Part shown: one piece after another, positions 16,264 through 25,363 of the stretch
How positions within the stretch are numbered: the stretch's first letter is position 1
How the letters are laid out: the number at the start of each line of letters is the position of its first letter
Assembly: GCA_947627575.1 (NCBI GenBank)
Contig: CANQWN010000002.1
Coordinates: forward strand, 179,922 to 243,921
Direction of reading: 5' to 3'
Length of the DNA stretch: 64,000 nt
Origin: an uncultured Clostridia bacterium
Lineage (GTDB): Bacteria > Bacillota > Clostridia > Christensenellales > Borkfalkiaceae
The notes under the pieces: generated by a model
Told to the model about the DNA's origin: nothing
Database searches by the model: none
The model's input: the letters and a program-made list of their open reading frames with translations, nothing else
Position numbers and translations under genes: made by a program

Positions 16264-17958
16264 TTACGCTTCCAAAGGCACGAAGGAAAACGAGCCTACG
16301 TCGAACAGCCCGCCGTCCAGCAGGCGGATTTCCGGAATTACGCCGAGGGCGAGAAAAGCCGCCGTCATAAACGGATCGTACCCCTCTTTTACGCCCATTG
16401 CGCGCGCCCTTGCGGTAAGCGCGGCGAAAGCGGGAACAAACTCTTCCGCGGGCGCGGACGTCATCAGTCCCGCTATGTCGAGGGCGACGGAATACAGTTC
16501 GCCCGACGAGGCGCATATCGCCATTCCCCCGCCCGTCTCTTTAAGGCGGTTGCACGCCTTTGCCATAGCGGCGTTGTCGTCGCCGAGGACGACTATATTG
16601 TGCGAATCGTGCGAAACGGTTGTTGCCATCGCGCCGCCGCGGAACCCGTAGCCCGCCAGAAAGCCCTTGCCTATGTTGCCCGTGTTTTTATGGCGTTCCA
16701 CCACGGCGAGTTTGAGAATCCCGTCGCTTAAAATCACGTCGCCGTCCCTCGATTTCAGGCGCACCGTAAGCGGCTTTGTGTACAAATCGCCCTCCTGCGG
16801 CAGGATGGCGCGCGCCCTTTCGCCCTTTAAGGTTATTTTGAAGTCGTCCGCCGCAAGTTCGCGCACATGCACGGTGGAAAGCACGCTTTGCGGAAGATAT
16901 TTTACCGACGTATCGAACAGGGGCTTGCCGCGTTCGGCAACTACTTTGCCGCGGCTTACGGCGTATATGCAGTTGAAGTTTGCAAGGCTGTCGAACACGG
17001 CGAGGTCGGCATACCAGCCCACGCCTATACCGCCCGTGAATTTAAGCCCGTAACATTCCGCGGCGTTAAGCGTGGCGCAGGCGACGGCGGTAACGGGGTC
17101 AAGCCCCGCCGCAACCGTCTTTTTAAGCGCGCCGGCTATTCCGCCGTCGCCGAATAGGTCGGCGCAGTGACAATCGTCCGTGCAGAACAGAAAGCGGCGG
17201 AAATTGTACGGCGTGACGTACTTTGCGTTTGAAAGGTTGCGCGCGGAAGAACCGCCGCGGATATGCACGTACATTCCCTTTGAAATTTTTTCCTCTATCT
17301 CTTCGCCGGAAAGGCACTCGTGGTCGGTGGAAATTCCGCCGCAGAGATACCTGTCCAACATTTTGCCCGTAAGCGCGGGGGCGTGCCCGTCTATCACTTT
17401 GCCTGCGCGCGCCGCGGCGGCAAGTTTTGCAAGCGCCTCGCCGTCGCCCGAACATACGGCGGGGTAATCCATAAACTCGCCCAAACCGTGATATTTGCCG
17501 ATTGCCCCCGCAATATCCCGCGACGAAAGCGTTGCGCCGTTGTGTTCAAACGGGGTTGCGGGCACGCAGGAAGGCAACATCATCTTTACGTGCAGGGGGG
17601 TGCCTTCCGCCGCTTTTACGAGGTATTCCACGCCCGCCAAACCGCACACGTTTGCAATCTCGTGCGGGTCGGCTATCACGGTAAGCGTGCCGCGCGGCAC
17701 AACCGCGGCGGCGAACCGCTCGGGCGGGAGCATGGCGCTTTCTATATGCACGTGCCCGTCTATCAGCGCGGGCGTGACGTAAAGCCCGCAACAATCTATC
17801 TCGCGTCTGCCGCAATATTCGCCTATGCCCGTAATTCTGTCGCCCGTTATAGCTATATCGCCCTTACGTATCTTGCCGCAGAACACGTCCGCATAGTATG
17901 CGTTTTTAAGCACGAGGTCGCATTCCGCCTCTTCTTCGCGTTTTAAATCAATTTGCAT
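16264..17958 (-). CDS. ade: Adenine deaminase
   Basis: A 564-residue amidohydrolase that converts adenine to hypoxanthine and ammonia in purine salvage. Seen: the metal-binding DGHVHIESAML, the ADPHEIANVCG block, DGHAPALTGK, STDHECLSGEE, and FCTDDCHCADL, all typical of the Ade/AdeC family, then the family's C-terminal domain (TVSHDSHNIVVLG). The length matches the family. It is monocistronic with its own promoter and SD (AAAGGAG). The short leader leaves no room for a purine riboswitch. Confidence 0.93.
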   Translation of the reverse strand: MQIDLKREEEAECDLVLKNAYYADVFCGKIRKGDIAITGDRITGIGEYCGRREIDCCGLYVTPALIDGHVHIESAMLPPERFAAAVVPRGTLTVIADPHEIANVCGLAGVEYLVKAAEGTPLHVKMMLPSCVPATPFEHNGATLSSRDIAGAIGKYHGLGEFMDYPAVCSGDGEALAKLAAAARAGKVIDGHAPALTGKMLDRYLCGGISTDHECLSGEEIEEKISKGMYVHIRGGSSARNLSNAKYVTPYNFRRFLFCTDDCHCADLFGDGGIAGALKKTVAAGLDPVTAVACATLNAAECYGLKFTGGIGVGWYADLAVFDSLANFNCIYAVSRGKVVAERGKPLFDTSVKYLPQSVLSTVHVRELAADDFKITLKGERARAILPQEGDLYTKPLTVRLKSRDGDVILSDGILKLAVVERHKNTGNIGKGFLAGYGFRGGAMATTVSHDSHNIVVLGDDNAAMAKACNRLKETGGGMAICASSGELYSVALDIAGLMTSAPAEEFVPAFAALTARARAMGVKEGYDPFMTAAFLALGVIPEIRLLDGGLFDVGSFSFVPLEA

Positions 17959-17975
17959 AATTTCTCCTTTCCGCC

Positions 17976-18004
17976 ATTATATCACGGCGGAAAACAATTG
18001 TAAA
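17976..18004 (-). promoter_or_regulatory. Promoter of adenine deaminase gene
   Basis: TTTACA (18004-17999), 17-bp spacer, TATAAT (17981-17976). CCGCC and GGCGG flank the -10 box, so a small inverted repeat surrounds it and could be an operator. Confidence 0.8.
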
Positions 18005-18010
18005 GCGCAT

Positions 18011-18034
18011 AAAAAAGCCCCGCCGCGGCGGGGC
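18011..18034 (-). terminator. Terminator of the metal ATPase operon
   Basis: GC-rich stem GCCCCGCC/GGCGGGGC (18017-18034) followed on the - strand by six T (18016-18011). Confidence 0.85.
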
Positions 18035-18045
18035 TTATAACGACG

Positions 18046-20352
18046 TTATTTTACAAGCGAAGTGCGCATGGCGTTAAGCACCGCTATCAGCATAACGCCC
18101 ACGTCCGCTATTACGGACACGAACAGGGGCAGGGCTATCGCAACGCCCAACGCCATAACGGCGGCTTTTACCGCAAGCGAACCTATCACGTTCTGCCACA
18201 CTATCGAGCGGGTTGCGCGGGCAATCTTCCTGCCCTTCGTCAGGGCGGAAAGGTTATCGGATACAAGCACTACGTCGCTGGCTTCGATAGCCGCGTCCGA
18301 ACCCATTGCGCCCATTGACACGGCGCAGTCCGCTTCGGTCATTACGGGGGCGTCGTTTATGCCGTCGCCGACGTAGATAAGTTTGCCGCCCTCTTTAAGT
18401 TGACGGGCGCGGGACAGCTTTTCGTCGGGCAACAGCCCGGCGTAGCATCCGTCCAGCCCCGCTTCTTCGGCTATCTTTTCCGCGCGGACGAGACTGTCGC
18501 CCGTGAGCATAACCGCGCGGGTGACGCCCTGTTTTTTAAGCCGCGCGACGGCTTCCGCCGCCTCAGGCTTTATTTTGTCGTCTATCTCTATATATCCGAC
18601 GTACTCGCCGCCGAGGGCGACGTATATTACCGTGGAAACGCTTTGCGCGGGTTGGGCTGTTACGCCGTTTTCCTCAAGCAGGCGAAGATTGCCGCAAAGC
18701 AACGTTTTGCCTTCCGCAACGCACTTTATGCCCTTGCCCGCAACCTCCTCGGCGCAGGTTATCCCAACTTCGGATGGGATATCCGCAAACGCCGCGGCTA
18801 TGGGGTGGGAAGAAAACTTTTCCGCCGCCGCGGCAAGTTCGAGGGCGCGCGGAGACGAACTGCTTTTTACGCCGAACACGCCCTCCGTAAGCGTGCCCGT
18901 CTTGTCGAACGCGACGCAGTCCGCCGTGGCAAGGCTGTCCAGACAGGTGGAACCTTTGACGAGAACGCCGAATTTGGCGCACCTGCCTATGCCGCAGAAA
19001 TAGGACAGCGGAACGGATATGACAAGCGCGCAGGGACAGGAAATTACGAGGAAGGTAAGCGCCCTGTATATCCAGCTTTCGTATACCTGCCACGTAAACG
19101 AAGAATTTACCGCGCAGATTACGGTGGGCGCCAAAGCCGCCACTACCAGCGCGGCGGCGCACACCGCGGGGGTATAGTATTTTGCGAATTTGCTTATAAA
19201 TTTTTCGGGTTTGGATTTGCGCGAGGTGGAATTTTCCACAAGTTCCAGAATTTTTGCAACCGCGGAATCCTTGTATTCCCGCACCACTTCCGCCGTAAGC
19301 ACGCCCGTAAGGTTTACGCTGCCCGAAAGTATTTCGTCGCCCGCCTTTACGTCGCGCGGGATGGGTTCCCCGTTCAAACTTTTCGTATCCAAACTGCTTT
19401 CGCCCCGTATTATGCGGCAATCGGCGGCAACTTTTTCGCCCGCCTTTATCATTATCACGTCGCCTATTTTCAATTCGTCGGGGGATATTATGCGTTGAAC
19501 GCCGTTTTCCACGATTGTGGCGGTTTCGCTTTTAAGCTGCATAAGGCGGGAAATAGAACTGCGGGAAGCGCCCACGGCTATCGCCTGCAACAGCTCGCCT
19601 ATGCGGTAGAGAAGCATAACCGCAACGCCTTCCGCAAAGCCCTCGCCTGCGAAAACCCCCAACAGAATCGCCCCGACGGAGGCGACCGTCATAAGGAAGT
19701 TTTCATCGAAAATTTTGCCCTTTGCAAGGTTGCGCACGGTGTTCCACAGCACTATATATCCCGACAGCGCGAAAGCCAGCCCGTACGCCGTGTAAATGCA
19801 AACTTTAACTAAAAGCGAATCTTGAAAAATATGTTCCGCTATGAATGCGGGGATGAACAGAATTGCCGCAAGAGAAATGCAGATTATGTCTGTAAGGTGC
19901 TGTTTTATTATACTTTTTCTGCCGCCGTCCGGCTTTACTATCTTCACGTCCTCGAAATGGGTTATCGCGTATATCGCCTTTTCCCTCGCTTCTGCGGACG
20001 CGCAATCGATAGTTATCTGCGAATTGATAAAGTCCACCGTGGCGGAAACGCCGTCTATCCCGCACAGTTCCTCTTCAAGCTCGCGCGCGCAGTTGGCGCA
20101 ACACAGGTTTTCCACCTTTATCTTTTCGCCGCGCGGCGGGGCGGGGATATCCTCCACCACCTTAACTTCCTCGAAGTTATTGCAGGCGCGCTTCACCTTT
20201 TCCAGCGCGTCCTCCGTGCAGTCGCAAATAACTTTCTGCATCATAAAATCCACGGAGACGGAAGCTACGCCCTCTATCTTTGCAAGCTCTTCCTCAAGCT
20301 CGCGCGCGCAGTTGGCGCAGTCCAGCCCCTCTATCTTTATAACGTTATTCAC
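18046..20352 (-). CDS. P1B-type heavy-metal ATPase, Zn/Cd/Pb class, two HMA domains
   Basis: A 768-residue P-type ATPase. Two N-terminal heavy-metal-associated domains each carry a CANCA motif (about residues 12-16 and 88-92). The core shows the translocation motif SCPCALVIS, the phosphorylation site DKTGTLTEG, the HP motif (SSHPIAAAF), GDGINDAPVM, and a final membrane helix IADVGVMLIAVLNAMR with an Asp typical of Zn/Cd exporters rather than Cu exporters. Predicted role: efflux of Zn(II), Cd(II) or Pb(II). Its start overlaps the ArsR gene by 8 nt, and both share the operator-controlled promoter upstream. Confidence 0.92.
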   Translation of the reverse strand: MNNVIKIEGLDCANCARELEEELAKIEGVASVSVDFMMQKVICDCTEDALEKVKRACNNFEEVKVVEDIPAPPRGEKIKVENLCCANCARELEEELCGIDGVSATVDFINSQITIDCASAEAREKAIYAITHFEDVKIVKPDGGRKSIIKQHLTDIICISLAAILFIPAFIAEHIFQDSLLVKVCIYTAYGLAFALSGYIVLWNTVRNLAKGKIFDENFLMTVASVGAILLGVFAGEGFAEGVAVMLLYRIGELLQAIAVGASRSSISRLMQLKSETATIVENGVQRIISPDELKIGDVIMIKAGEKVAADCRIIRGESSLDTKSLNGEPIPRDVKAGDEILSGSVNLTGVLTAEVVREYKDSAVAKILELVENSTSRKSKPEKFISKFAKYYTPAVCAAALVVAALAPTVICAVNSSFTWQVYESWIYRALTFLVISCPCALVISVPLSYFCGIGRCAKFGVLVKGSTCLDSLATADCVAFDKTGTLTEGVFGVKSSSSPRALELAAAAEKFSSHPIAAAFADIPSEVGITCAEEVAGKGIKCVAEGKTLLCGNLRLLEENGVTAQPAQSVSTVIYVALGGEYVGYIEIDDKIKPEAAEAVARLKKQGVTRAVMLTGDSLVRAEKIAEEAGLDGCYAGLLPDEKLSRARQLKEGGKLIYVGDGINDAPVMTEADCAVSMGAMGSDAAIEASDVVLVSDNLSALTKGRKIARATRSIVWQNVIGSLAVKAAVMALGVAIALPLFVSVIADVGVMLIAVLNAMRTSLVK

Positions 20353-20692
20353 AGCCCAAATGCTCCTTTGCGGTTTGCAGAATAACTTTAACGTGGTCGT
20401 CGGCTACCGAATAAAGCACCTTCTGCCCTTTGCGGCGGGATTTTAAAATTTTGTTGTCCTTCAATATTTTAAGCTGATGCGAAACGGCGGACTGTCTCCC
20501 CTCCACCGCCTGCACGATATGCTCTACGCAAAGTTCCCCGGCGGACAGCGCAAAAAGTATTTTAAGCCGCGACGGTTCGCCCAAAGCCTTGAAGCGCGCG
20601 CACATTTCCTCTATCCCGTCTGCGGACGGCATTGCCGCCAGCGCGGTTTTTATGCGGCGCTCGTGCTCGCATTCTTCGCAATATTCTTCCAT
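20345..20692 (-). CDS. ArsR/SmtB-family metal-sensing repressor
   Basis: A 115-residue winged-helix regulator. The DNA-binding core reads LGEPSRLKILFALSAGELCVEHI and QSAVSHQLKILKDNKI. The last helix, DDHVKVILQTAKEH, has the Asp/His...His spacing of the CzrA/SmtB alpha-5 zinc site. The N-terminus CEECEHE adds a Cys pair reminiscent of the CadC alpha-3N site. Known behaviour of the family: binds its operator without metal and lets go when Zn, Cd, Co or Pb binds. It is the first gene of the operon; the operator is at 20713-20730. Confidence 0.9.
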   Translation of the reverse strand: MEEYCEECEHERRIKTALAAMPSADGIEEMCARFKALGEPSRLKILFALSAGELCVEHIVQAVEGRQSAVSHQLKILKDNKILKSRRKGQKVLYSVADDHVKVILQTAKEHLGCE

Positions 20693-20712
20693 CGTTTAAC
20701 CTCTCAACAACT

Positions 20713-20730
20713 TATGAATAAGTATTCATA
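20713..20730. promoter_or_regulatory. ArsR/SmtB-type operator
   Basis: A perfect palindrome, TATGAATA-AG-TATTCATA, just downstream of the -10 box and near the predicted transcript start. The shape fits CzrA/SmtB operators. Confidence 0.8.
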
Positions 20731-20740
20731 TATTAATTAT

Positions 20741-20769
20741 ATTATATGACGCAAATTTATATTTGTCAA
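20741..20769 (-). promoter_or_regulatory. Promoter of the arsR-metal ATPase operon
   Basis: TTGACA (20769-20764), 17-bp spacer, TATAAT (20746-20741): a full consensus promoter, as expected for one held down by a repressor. Confidence 0.9.
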
Positions 20770-20809
20770 CGCCGCGGGCGAAAAAAACACAAAAAATTTT
20801 TTGCGGCGC

Positions 20810-20838
20810 AAAAAAAATCCCCGAAAAAACTTCGGGGA
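20810..20838 (-). terminator. Terminator of the M18 aminopeptidase gene
   Basis: TCCCCGAA/TTCGGGGA stem (20838-20831 with 20825-20818) followed on the - strand by eight T. Confidence 0.85.
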
Positions 20839-20865
20839 CGGAAATAATTTTTATATTTAAAGCCG

Positions 20866-22230
20866 TTATTTGCAGAAGGCGAGGCAAGCCTTATAGAGGT
20901 TGTAAACGTCCGCCTTTGAAACCAGCTCGTACGGGGCGTGCATGGAAAGCACGGGAACGCCCACGTCCACGGTGTCTATGCCGAGGTTGGAAATGAATTT
21001 GGCGACAGTGCCGCCGCCGCCCGCGTCCACCGCACCCAGCTCGCCCGTTTGCCATACAACGCCGTCCGCGTCGAAACAATCGCGCAGGCAACCGAGAAGT
21101 TCGGCGGAAGCGTCGTTGGTGTTCGCCTTGCCCTTTGAACCGGTGTATTTGGAAACAGCCGCCCCGCAGGAAATGTACGCGGAATTGCGCTTATCGTACA
21201 CCGAGCCGTAGGCGGGGTCGTACGCGGCGGTTACGTCCGCCGAAATGCAGCGGGAATTGTACCTTACTTCTATCGGGTCGGCGCCGAGGGAGCGGCAAAT
21301 GCTGTCTATCACGTCGGAAATAACTTTGGACTGCATACCCGTTGCGCCGTCGCTGCCCACCTCTTCCTTGTCGGCGAATACCGATATTACGGTATGCTTT
21401 GTATCGCTTTCGAATATGGCGCGCATTTCGGGATAGGCGCACACCTTGTCGTCGTGCCCGTAGGAAGATATAAGCGCGCCGTCAAAGCCCACGTCGCGCG
21501 CCTTGCCGGCGGGGACAAGACAAAGTTCTGAACACTGAAAATCTATTTCGGTTATGCCGTATTTTTTGTTGAGAAGTTTTAAAACGGCGGTTTTTACGGG
21601 TTCGCCCTCCGTTTCGCCTACGGCGGGAAGTCCGCCCGCAACGGCGTTCAGGCTTTCGCCCTCTACGCCCTTATCCAGCGTTTTTGCGCCCTGTTCCGCG
21701 CCGAGATGGGGCAAAAGGTCGGTGATGTAAAACACCGGGTCGCCCTCCTCTTCGCCCACGCATATTTCCTTTTTTACGCCGCCCGGCAACATAACGACGC
21801 CGTGCAGGGCGAGGGGCAAAGCCGTCCACTGATACTTTTTTATGCCGCCGTAATAGTGCGTTTTGAAGTAGCACAGCCCGTTTTCCTCGTAAAGGGGGTT
21901 GGGTTTAAGGTCGAGGCGGGGAGAATCCACGTGCGCCACCATTATCCTTATGCCGCAACGGGAAACGTCCTCTTCCCCTATACGGATGAGAAACACGTTT
22001 TTGCCGCGGTTGATGAAATAGCGCTTATCGCCCGCTTTCAGCTTTTCGGAAAAAGTAAATGGCGTATAGCCGTGCTTTTCCGCCTGTTTGCGCGCTTCGC
22101 ACGCGGCGCCGCGCTCTGTTTTGGAAAGATTTAAAAACGATTTGTAATCTTCCGCAAAAGCGTAAATTTTGTCCAGCTGTTCGCCGTCCGCAAGTTCGTA
22201 TGCGTTTTTACGCGTATATTTAAGTTCCAT
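20866..22230 (-). CDS. M18-family metallo-aminopeptidase
   Basis: A 454-residue dinuclear-zinc aminopeptidase of the M18 family (aspartyl aminopeptidase / aminopeptidase I type). Zinc and catalytic regions are visible: MVAHVDSPRLDLKP, SYGHDDKVCAY, ADKEEVGSDGATGMQS and the late VPVLSMHAPYELVSK. It is probably cytoplasmic, with no signal peptide, and trims N-terminal residues from peptides. The start at 22230 follows an SD (GAGGT) and a consensus promoter. It is monocistronic, ending in a strong terminator. Confidence 0.92.
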   Translation of the reverse strand: MELKYTRKNAYELADGEQLDKIYAFAEDYKSFLNLSKTERGAACEARKQAEKHGYTPFTFSEKLKAGDKRYFINRGKNVFLIRIGEEDVSRCGIRIMVAHVDSPRLDLKPNPLYEENGLCYFKTHYYGGIKKYQWTALPLALHGVVMLPGGVKKEICVGEEEGDPVFYITDLLPHLGAEQGAKTLDKGVEGESLNAVAGGLPAVGETEGEPVKTAVLKLLNKKYGITEIDFQCSELCLVPAGKARDVGFDGALISSYGHDDKVCAYPEMRAIFESDTKHTVISVFADKEEVGSDGATGMQSKVISDVIDSICRSLGADPIEVRYNSRCISADVTAAYDPAYGSVYDKRNSAYISCGAAVSKYTGSKGKANTNDASAELLGCLRDCFDADGVVWQTGELGAVDAGGGGTVAKFISNLGIDTVDVGVPVLSMHAPYELVSKADVYNLYKACLAFCK

Positions 22231-22249
22231 AATTTTACCTCACTCTCAA

Positions 22250-22278
22250 ATTATAATATTTCAGGTTGGGTTTGTCAA
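22250..22278 (-). promoter_or_regulatory. Promoter of the M18 aminopeptidase gene
   Basis: TTGACA (22278-22273), 17-bp spacer, TATAAT (22255-22250). Confidence 0.85.
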
Positions 22279-22318
22279 TTTTTTTTAAAAAAATTTGGAA
22301 ATAAGTGTTTGTTAAATG

Positions 22319-22347
22319 TTTACTAATTATATTAATTGTTGTATAAT
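22319..22347 (+). promoter_or_regulatory. Promoter of the Gx-transporter/rnf operon
   Basis: TTTACT at 22319-22324, 17-bp spacer, TATAAT at 22342-22347; expected start near 22354. It rules out the upstream ATG codons at 22316 and 22346 as starts of the next gene. It is the only promoter I see for the rnf genes. Confidence 0.8.
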
Positions 22348-22396
22348 GGGTGTAACGGTTTTCTTCGGGAAACGCCACGGCGGGAGGCGGAGTGAT

Positions 22397-22933
22397 TTGG
22401 GCGGAAAAAGCATAGCGAAAAAAATAGCGGTTCTTGCGTTGCTGTGCGCGCTGTCCCTTATCACTTTTATTATAGAAAATCAGTTTCCGCCGCTGTTTAT
22501 CCCCGGCGCGAGAATGGGGCTTGCCAACATATTTTCGCTTGCCGCGCTGATTATGTTTTCCCCGTGGGAAGCGTTTGTTGTGGTCGGCGTGCGCACAGCG
22601 CTGGGCGCGGTGTTTGCGGGCAACGTTTCCGCTATTTTATACTCGTTTACGGGCGGCGCGGTTTCGATGACGGTCTCCTCGCTGCTTATATATCTGGCGT
22701 ATCCGCACGTTTCGCTGTTTGCGGTAAGCGTTGCGGGCGCGGTGGCGCACAACATTACGCAGAACATTGTATACGCGCTGTTGACGGGCAGCGCGCTTAC
22801 TATGGGTTATATGCCCTATCTTATACTTATCGGCGCGCTTTCCGGGGCGATTGTCGGCGCGGTGGTTATGCTGATATTCAAAAAAACGCCGTTAAGCGTT
22901 TTCGAGAGAGTGATAGACAAAAAGATAAATTGA
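22397..22933 (+). CDS. Gx transporter family membrane protein (Hpre_diP_synt_I type)
   Basis: A 178-residue hydrophobic protein with about five membrane helices, resembling the family annotated as Gx transporter or 'heptaprenyl diphosphate synthase component I'. Seen: IAVLALLCALSLITFIIE, the family block IPGARMGLANIFSLAAL, and VAHNITQNIVYALL. The start is taken as TTG 22397, preceded by GGGAGGCGGAG; ATGs at 22316 and 22346 lie at or before the transcript start. These proteins often sit with NusG-II, ApbE and FMN-binding genes, as here. The transported substrate is unknown; a role with quinone or flavin chemistry is a guess. It ends 47 nt before rnfC and is probably co-transcribed. Confidence 0.8.
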   Translation: MGGKSIAKKIAVLALLCALSLITFIIENQFPPLFIPGARMGLANIFSLAALIMFSPWEAFVVVGVRTALGAVFAGNVSAILYSFTGGAVSMTVSSLLIYLAYPHVSLFAVSVAGAVAHNITQNIVYALLTGSALTMGYMPYLILIGALSGAIVGAVVMLIFKKTPLSVFERVIDKKIN

Positions 22934-22980
22934 TTTGATCCGCCTCGGCGGTTTGAATAAAGGTAATAAGGAGGTAGAAT

Positions 22981-24276
22981 TTGAAGGCAAAACAGGGAAA
23001 ATTCTTCTTCGGCGGGGTGCACCCCCACGATATGAAGCAACTTGCGAAAGCCGCCGCAATCGAGCGCATGCCCGCGCCCGAAACAGTGGCTGTTTCCACC
23101 TTGCAATCTCTTGGCAAACCCGCAACGCCCGTTGTGGAAGTGGGACAGGAAGTTGTTGAAGGCGAAGTTATCGCAAGGGGCGACGGACCCATTTCCTCCG
23201 ACGTGTTTGCAAGCGTTTGCGGCGTCGTTACGGAAATTAAGGATATGCCGGGTGCAAGCGGAGCCGACGAGAAGTTTATTTTCATCAAGAACAACGGAAA
23301 AAAGGACAAACGTTATCTTCCGCCGCTTGACCAACCTTCGGGTGAGGAAATACGCGGGAGGATAAAGGACGCCGGCATAGTGGGGCTGGGCGGCGCGGGG
23401 TTCCCCGCGGCGGTTAAAGTTGCGCCCAAAACGCCTGTGGACACGCTTATCCTGAACGGAGCGGAATGTGAACCGTACCTGACGTGCGACTACCGCCTTA
23501 TGCTTGAAAAATCCGACGAGATAGCGCGCGGCGCAAGACTTGCCGCCAAAGCGCTGGGCGTGGAAAATATCATTATAGGCATAGAGGCAAACAAGCCGGA
23601 CGCAATTGAAATTTTTGAAAAGTACGACGACATTCAGGTGGTGATACTTAAAAAACAGTACCCCATGGGCGGCGAAAAACAGCTTATATACGTTGCGACG
23701 GGCAGAAAGGTTAAACTCGGTAAACTGCCCGCGGACAGCGGAGTTGTGGTTATGAACGTAGCCACCTGCTACGCCGTATGCGAAGCCGTGGAATTGGGTA
23801 AACCGCTTTACGAAAGGGCGCTTACCGTCTCCGGCAAAGCCGTAAAAACGCCCAAAAACGTTTGGGTGAAGAACGGCACGAAAATTGCGGATATAGTAAA
23901 TTTCTGCGGCGGGGAAATTCACAGACCCACCAAAGTTATTCAGGGCGGACCCATGACGGGAACCGCGCTTGCCGATTACGAGGGATACACACACAAAACC
24001 ACTTCCGGAATACTGCTTATGACGGAGGACGAGGCGGCAAACTCGCAGCCCACGCCCTGCATAAGCTGCGGAAAATGCGCCGACGTGTGCCCTATGAAAC
24101 TTATGCCCGTAGACACCGCCTTTTACGCGGCGGCGGGCGATTACGAATCGGCGGCGAAATACGGCGGAGCGCTTGCCTGCATAGAATGCGGCGCGTGCGA
24201 ATACATCTGCCCCGCAAAACGTCCGCTTATACAGTCGATAAGAAAGACGAAGGCAGAACTTCGTAAGAAAAAGTGA
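22981..24276 (+). CDS. rnfC: Rnf complex subunit C
   Basis: A 431-residue cytoplasmic NADH-side subunit of the Rnf ferredoxin:NAD+ oxidoreductase. Seen: the N-terminal HP(H)D region, the NADH/FMN-binding block GLGGAGFPAAVK with the following NGAECEPYLTCDYRLM, and two [4Fe-4S] motifs, CISCGKCADVCP and CIECGACEYICP, near the C-terminus. The start codon is TTG, preceded by a perfect SD (AAGGAGG). The operon order is C-D-G-E-A-B, as in clostridial rnf. Known function: couples electron flow between reduced ferredoxin and NAD+ to Na+ or H+ pumping. Confidence 0.95.
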   Translation: MKAKQGKFFFGGVHPHDMKQLAKAAAIERMPAPETVAVSTLQSLGKPATPVVEVGQEVVEGEVIARGDGPISSDVFASVCGVVTEIKDMPGASGADEKFIFIKNNGKKDKRYLPPLDQPSGEEIRGRIKDAGIVGLGGAGFPAAVKVAPKTPVDTLILNGAECEPYLTCDYRLMLEKSDEIARGARLAAKALGVENIIIGIEANKPDAIEIFEKYDDIQVVILKKQYPMGGEKQLIYVATGRKVKLGKLPADSGVVVMNVATCYAVCEAVELGKPLYERALTVSGKAVKTPKNVWVKNGTKIADIVNFCGGEIHRPTKVIQGGPMTGTALADYEGYTHKTTSGILLMTEDEAANSQPTPCISCGKCADVCPMKLMPVDTAFYAAAGDYESAAKYGGALACIECGACEYICPAKRPLIQSIRKTKAELRKKK

Positions 24277-24289
24277 GAGGTGAAAACAT

Positions 24290-25363
24290 ATGATTGACAA
24301 TACCGTTGTGGTTTCCACCCCCCCTCACGTCAAATCCGCGCGCACCACGCGCAGTATAATGTTGGACGTAATTATCGCGCTTTTGCCCTGCGCGGTAATG
24401 GGGATAGTTTTCTTCGGTTGGCGCGCCGTTATGCTGGAACTCGTCACCGTGGCAAGCTGTGTGGCGACAGAATTCGTTTACTTTTTCATAGCGAACAAGG
24501 GATTCGGCAGTAAGTGCAAAAACGCGGGCAAGGTTTGCCTTAAATGGGTGAAACAGTTTGACTGCACTTCGATAGTTACGGGGCTTATACTTGCCCTGAT
24601 ACTGCCTTCGTACGTGCATTGGTACGAGGCGCTTATCGGCGCGATCTTCGCTATCGCGATAGTTAAAATGTTCTTCGGCGGCACGGGCAAAAACCTTGTA
24701 AACCCCGCCGCCGCGGCAAGGGTGTTTATGCTGTTGAGCTTCGGCGCGACTATGGTGAAGTACGTTGCGCCCTCGATAGACCCCGTTCAGCTTGAAAGCG
24801 AGCTGTACACCGGCGCCACCAACCTTGCGGGGCTGTTGCCCAACGCCGTTCCCGGCGCGGGCTATCACGCCGCCGCGCCCGTCAGCTTTTTGACCTCCCT
24901 TGATTTGTTCCTCGGCACGGGCGTTGCGGGCTGCATAGGCGAAACAAGCGCCGCGGCTATACTTGTGGGATATATATATCTGTGCGCGAGAAAAGTTATA
25001 AAGTGGTGGCAACCCCTGCTTATGCTTGCGGTGCTGGGCTTTGCGCAGGTGCTGTTCACGGGGATAAGGTACGGCGAATACGATATGGCGTTCTTCCTGC
25101 CCTCTGTCCTTTCCGGCGGCGCGGCGTTCGGCGCGGTGTTTATGTTCACCGACTATGTAACTTCGCCCAAAGGAGTTTGGGGACAGCTTGTATACTACGT
25201 TGCGGGCGCGTTGCTTATCGCGGCGTTGCGCGTGCTTACGATGGTTGAAGTTGTTTCCTACGTAATACTTATAATGAACCTTTTGGTGCCCCTTATAGAT
25301 AAGTTTATAAGGCGCCGCCCCTTCGGCTACGTAAAGCCCGAAAAAGGAGGGAAAACGAAATGA
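24290..25363 (+). CDS. rnfD: Rnf complex subunit D
   Basis: A 357-residue integral membrane subunit related to NqrB, with about eight or more membrane helices. Near the middle is the flavinylation motif TGATNLAG, with Thr177 as the expected site for covalent FMN attached by an ApbE enzyme. Other family blocks: FGGTGKNLVNPAAAARVF and FTDYVTSPKGVWGQL. It starts 13 nt after rnfC behind GAGAGGTG, and its stop overlaps rnfG by 4 nt (ATGA). Confidence 0.95.
   Translation: MIDNTVVVSTPPHVKSARTTRSIMLDVIIALLPCAVMGIVFFGWRAVMLELVTVASCVATEFVYFFIANKGFGSKCKNAGKVCLKWVKQFDCTSIVTGLILALILPSYVHWYEALIGAIFAIAIVKMFFGGTGKNLVNPAAAARVFMLLSFGATMVKYVAPSIDPVQLESELYTGATNLAGLLPNAVPGAGYHAAAPVSFLTSLDLFLGTGVAGCIGETSAAAILVGYIYLCARKVIKWWQPLLMLAVLGFAQVLFTGIRYGEYDMAFFLPSVLSGGAAFGAVFMFTDYVTSPKGVWGQLVYYVAGALLIAALRVLTMVEVVSYVILIMNLLVPLIDKFIRRRPFGYVKPEKGGKTK

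Noticed and set aside
17959..17998. Purine riboswitch before adenine deaminase
   Set aside because: The leader is only about 15 nt long; there is no space for the aptamer.
18400..19812. 470-codon frame antisense to the metal ATPase
   Set aside because: Shadow frame with low-complexity, basic composition.
22316..22396. Upstream ATG starts (22316 and 22346) for the Gx transporter gene
   Set aside because: Both lie within or before the promoter at 22319-22347; TTG 22397 has a strong SD and gives the usual N-terminus.
22816..24318. 500-codon frame antisense to rnfC
   Set aside because: Shadow frame; rnfC is clearly conserved and the antisense product has no recognisable domain.
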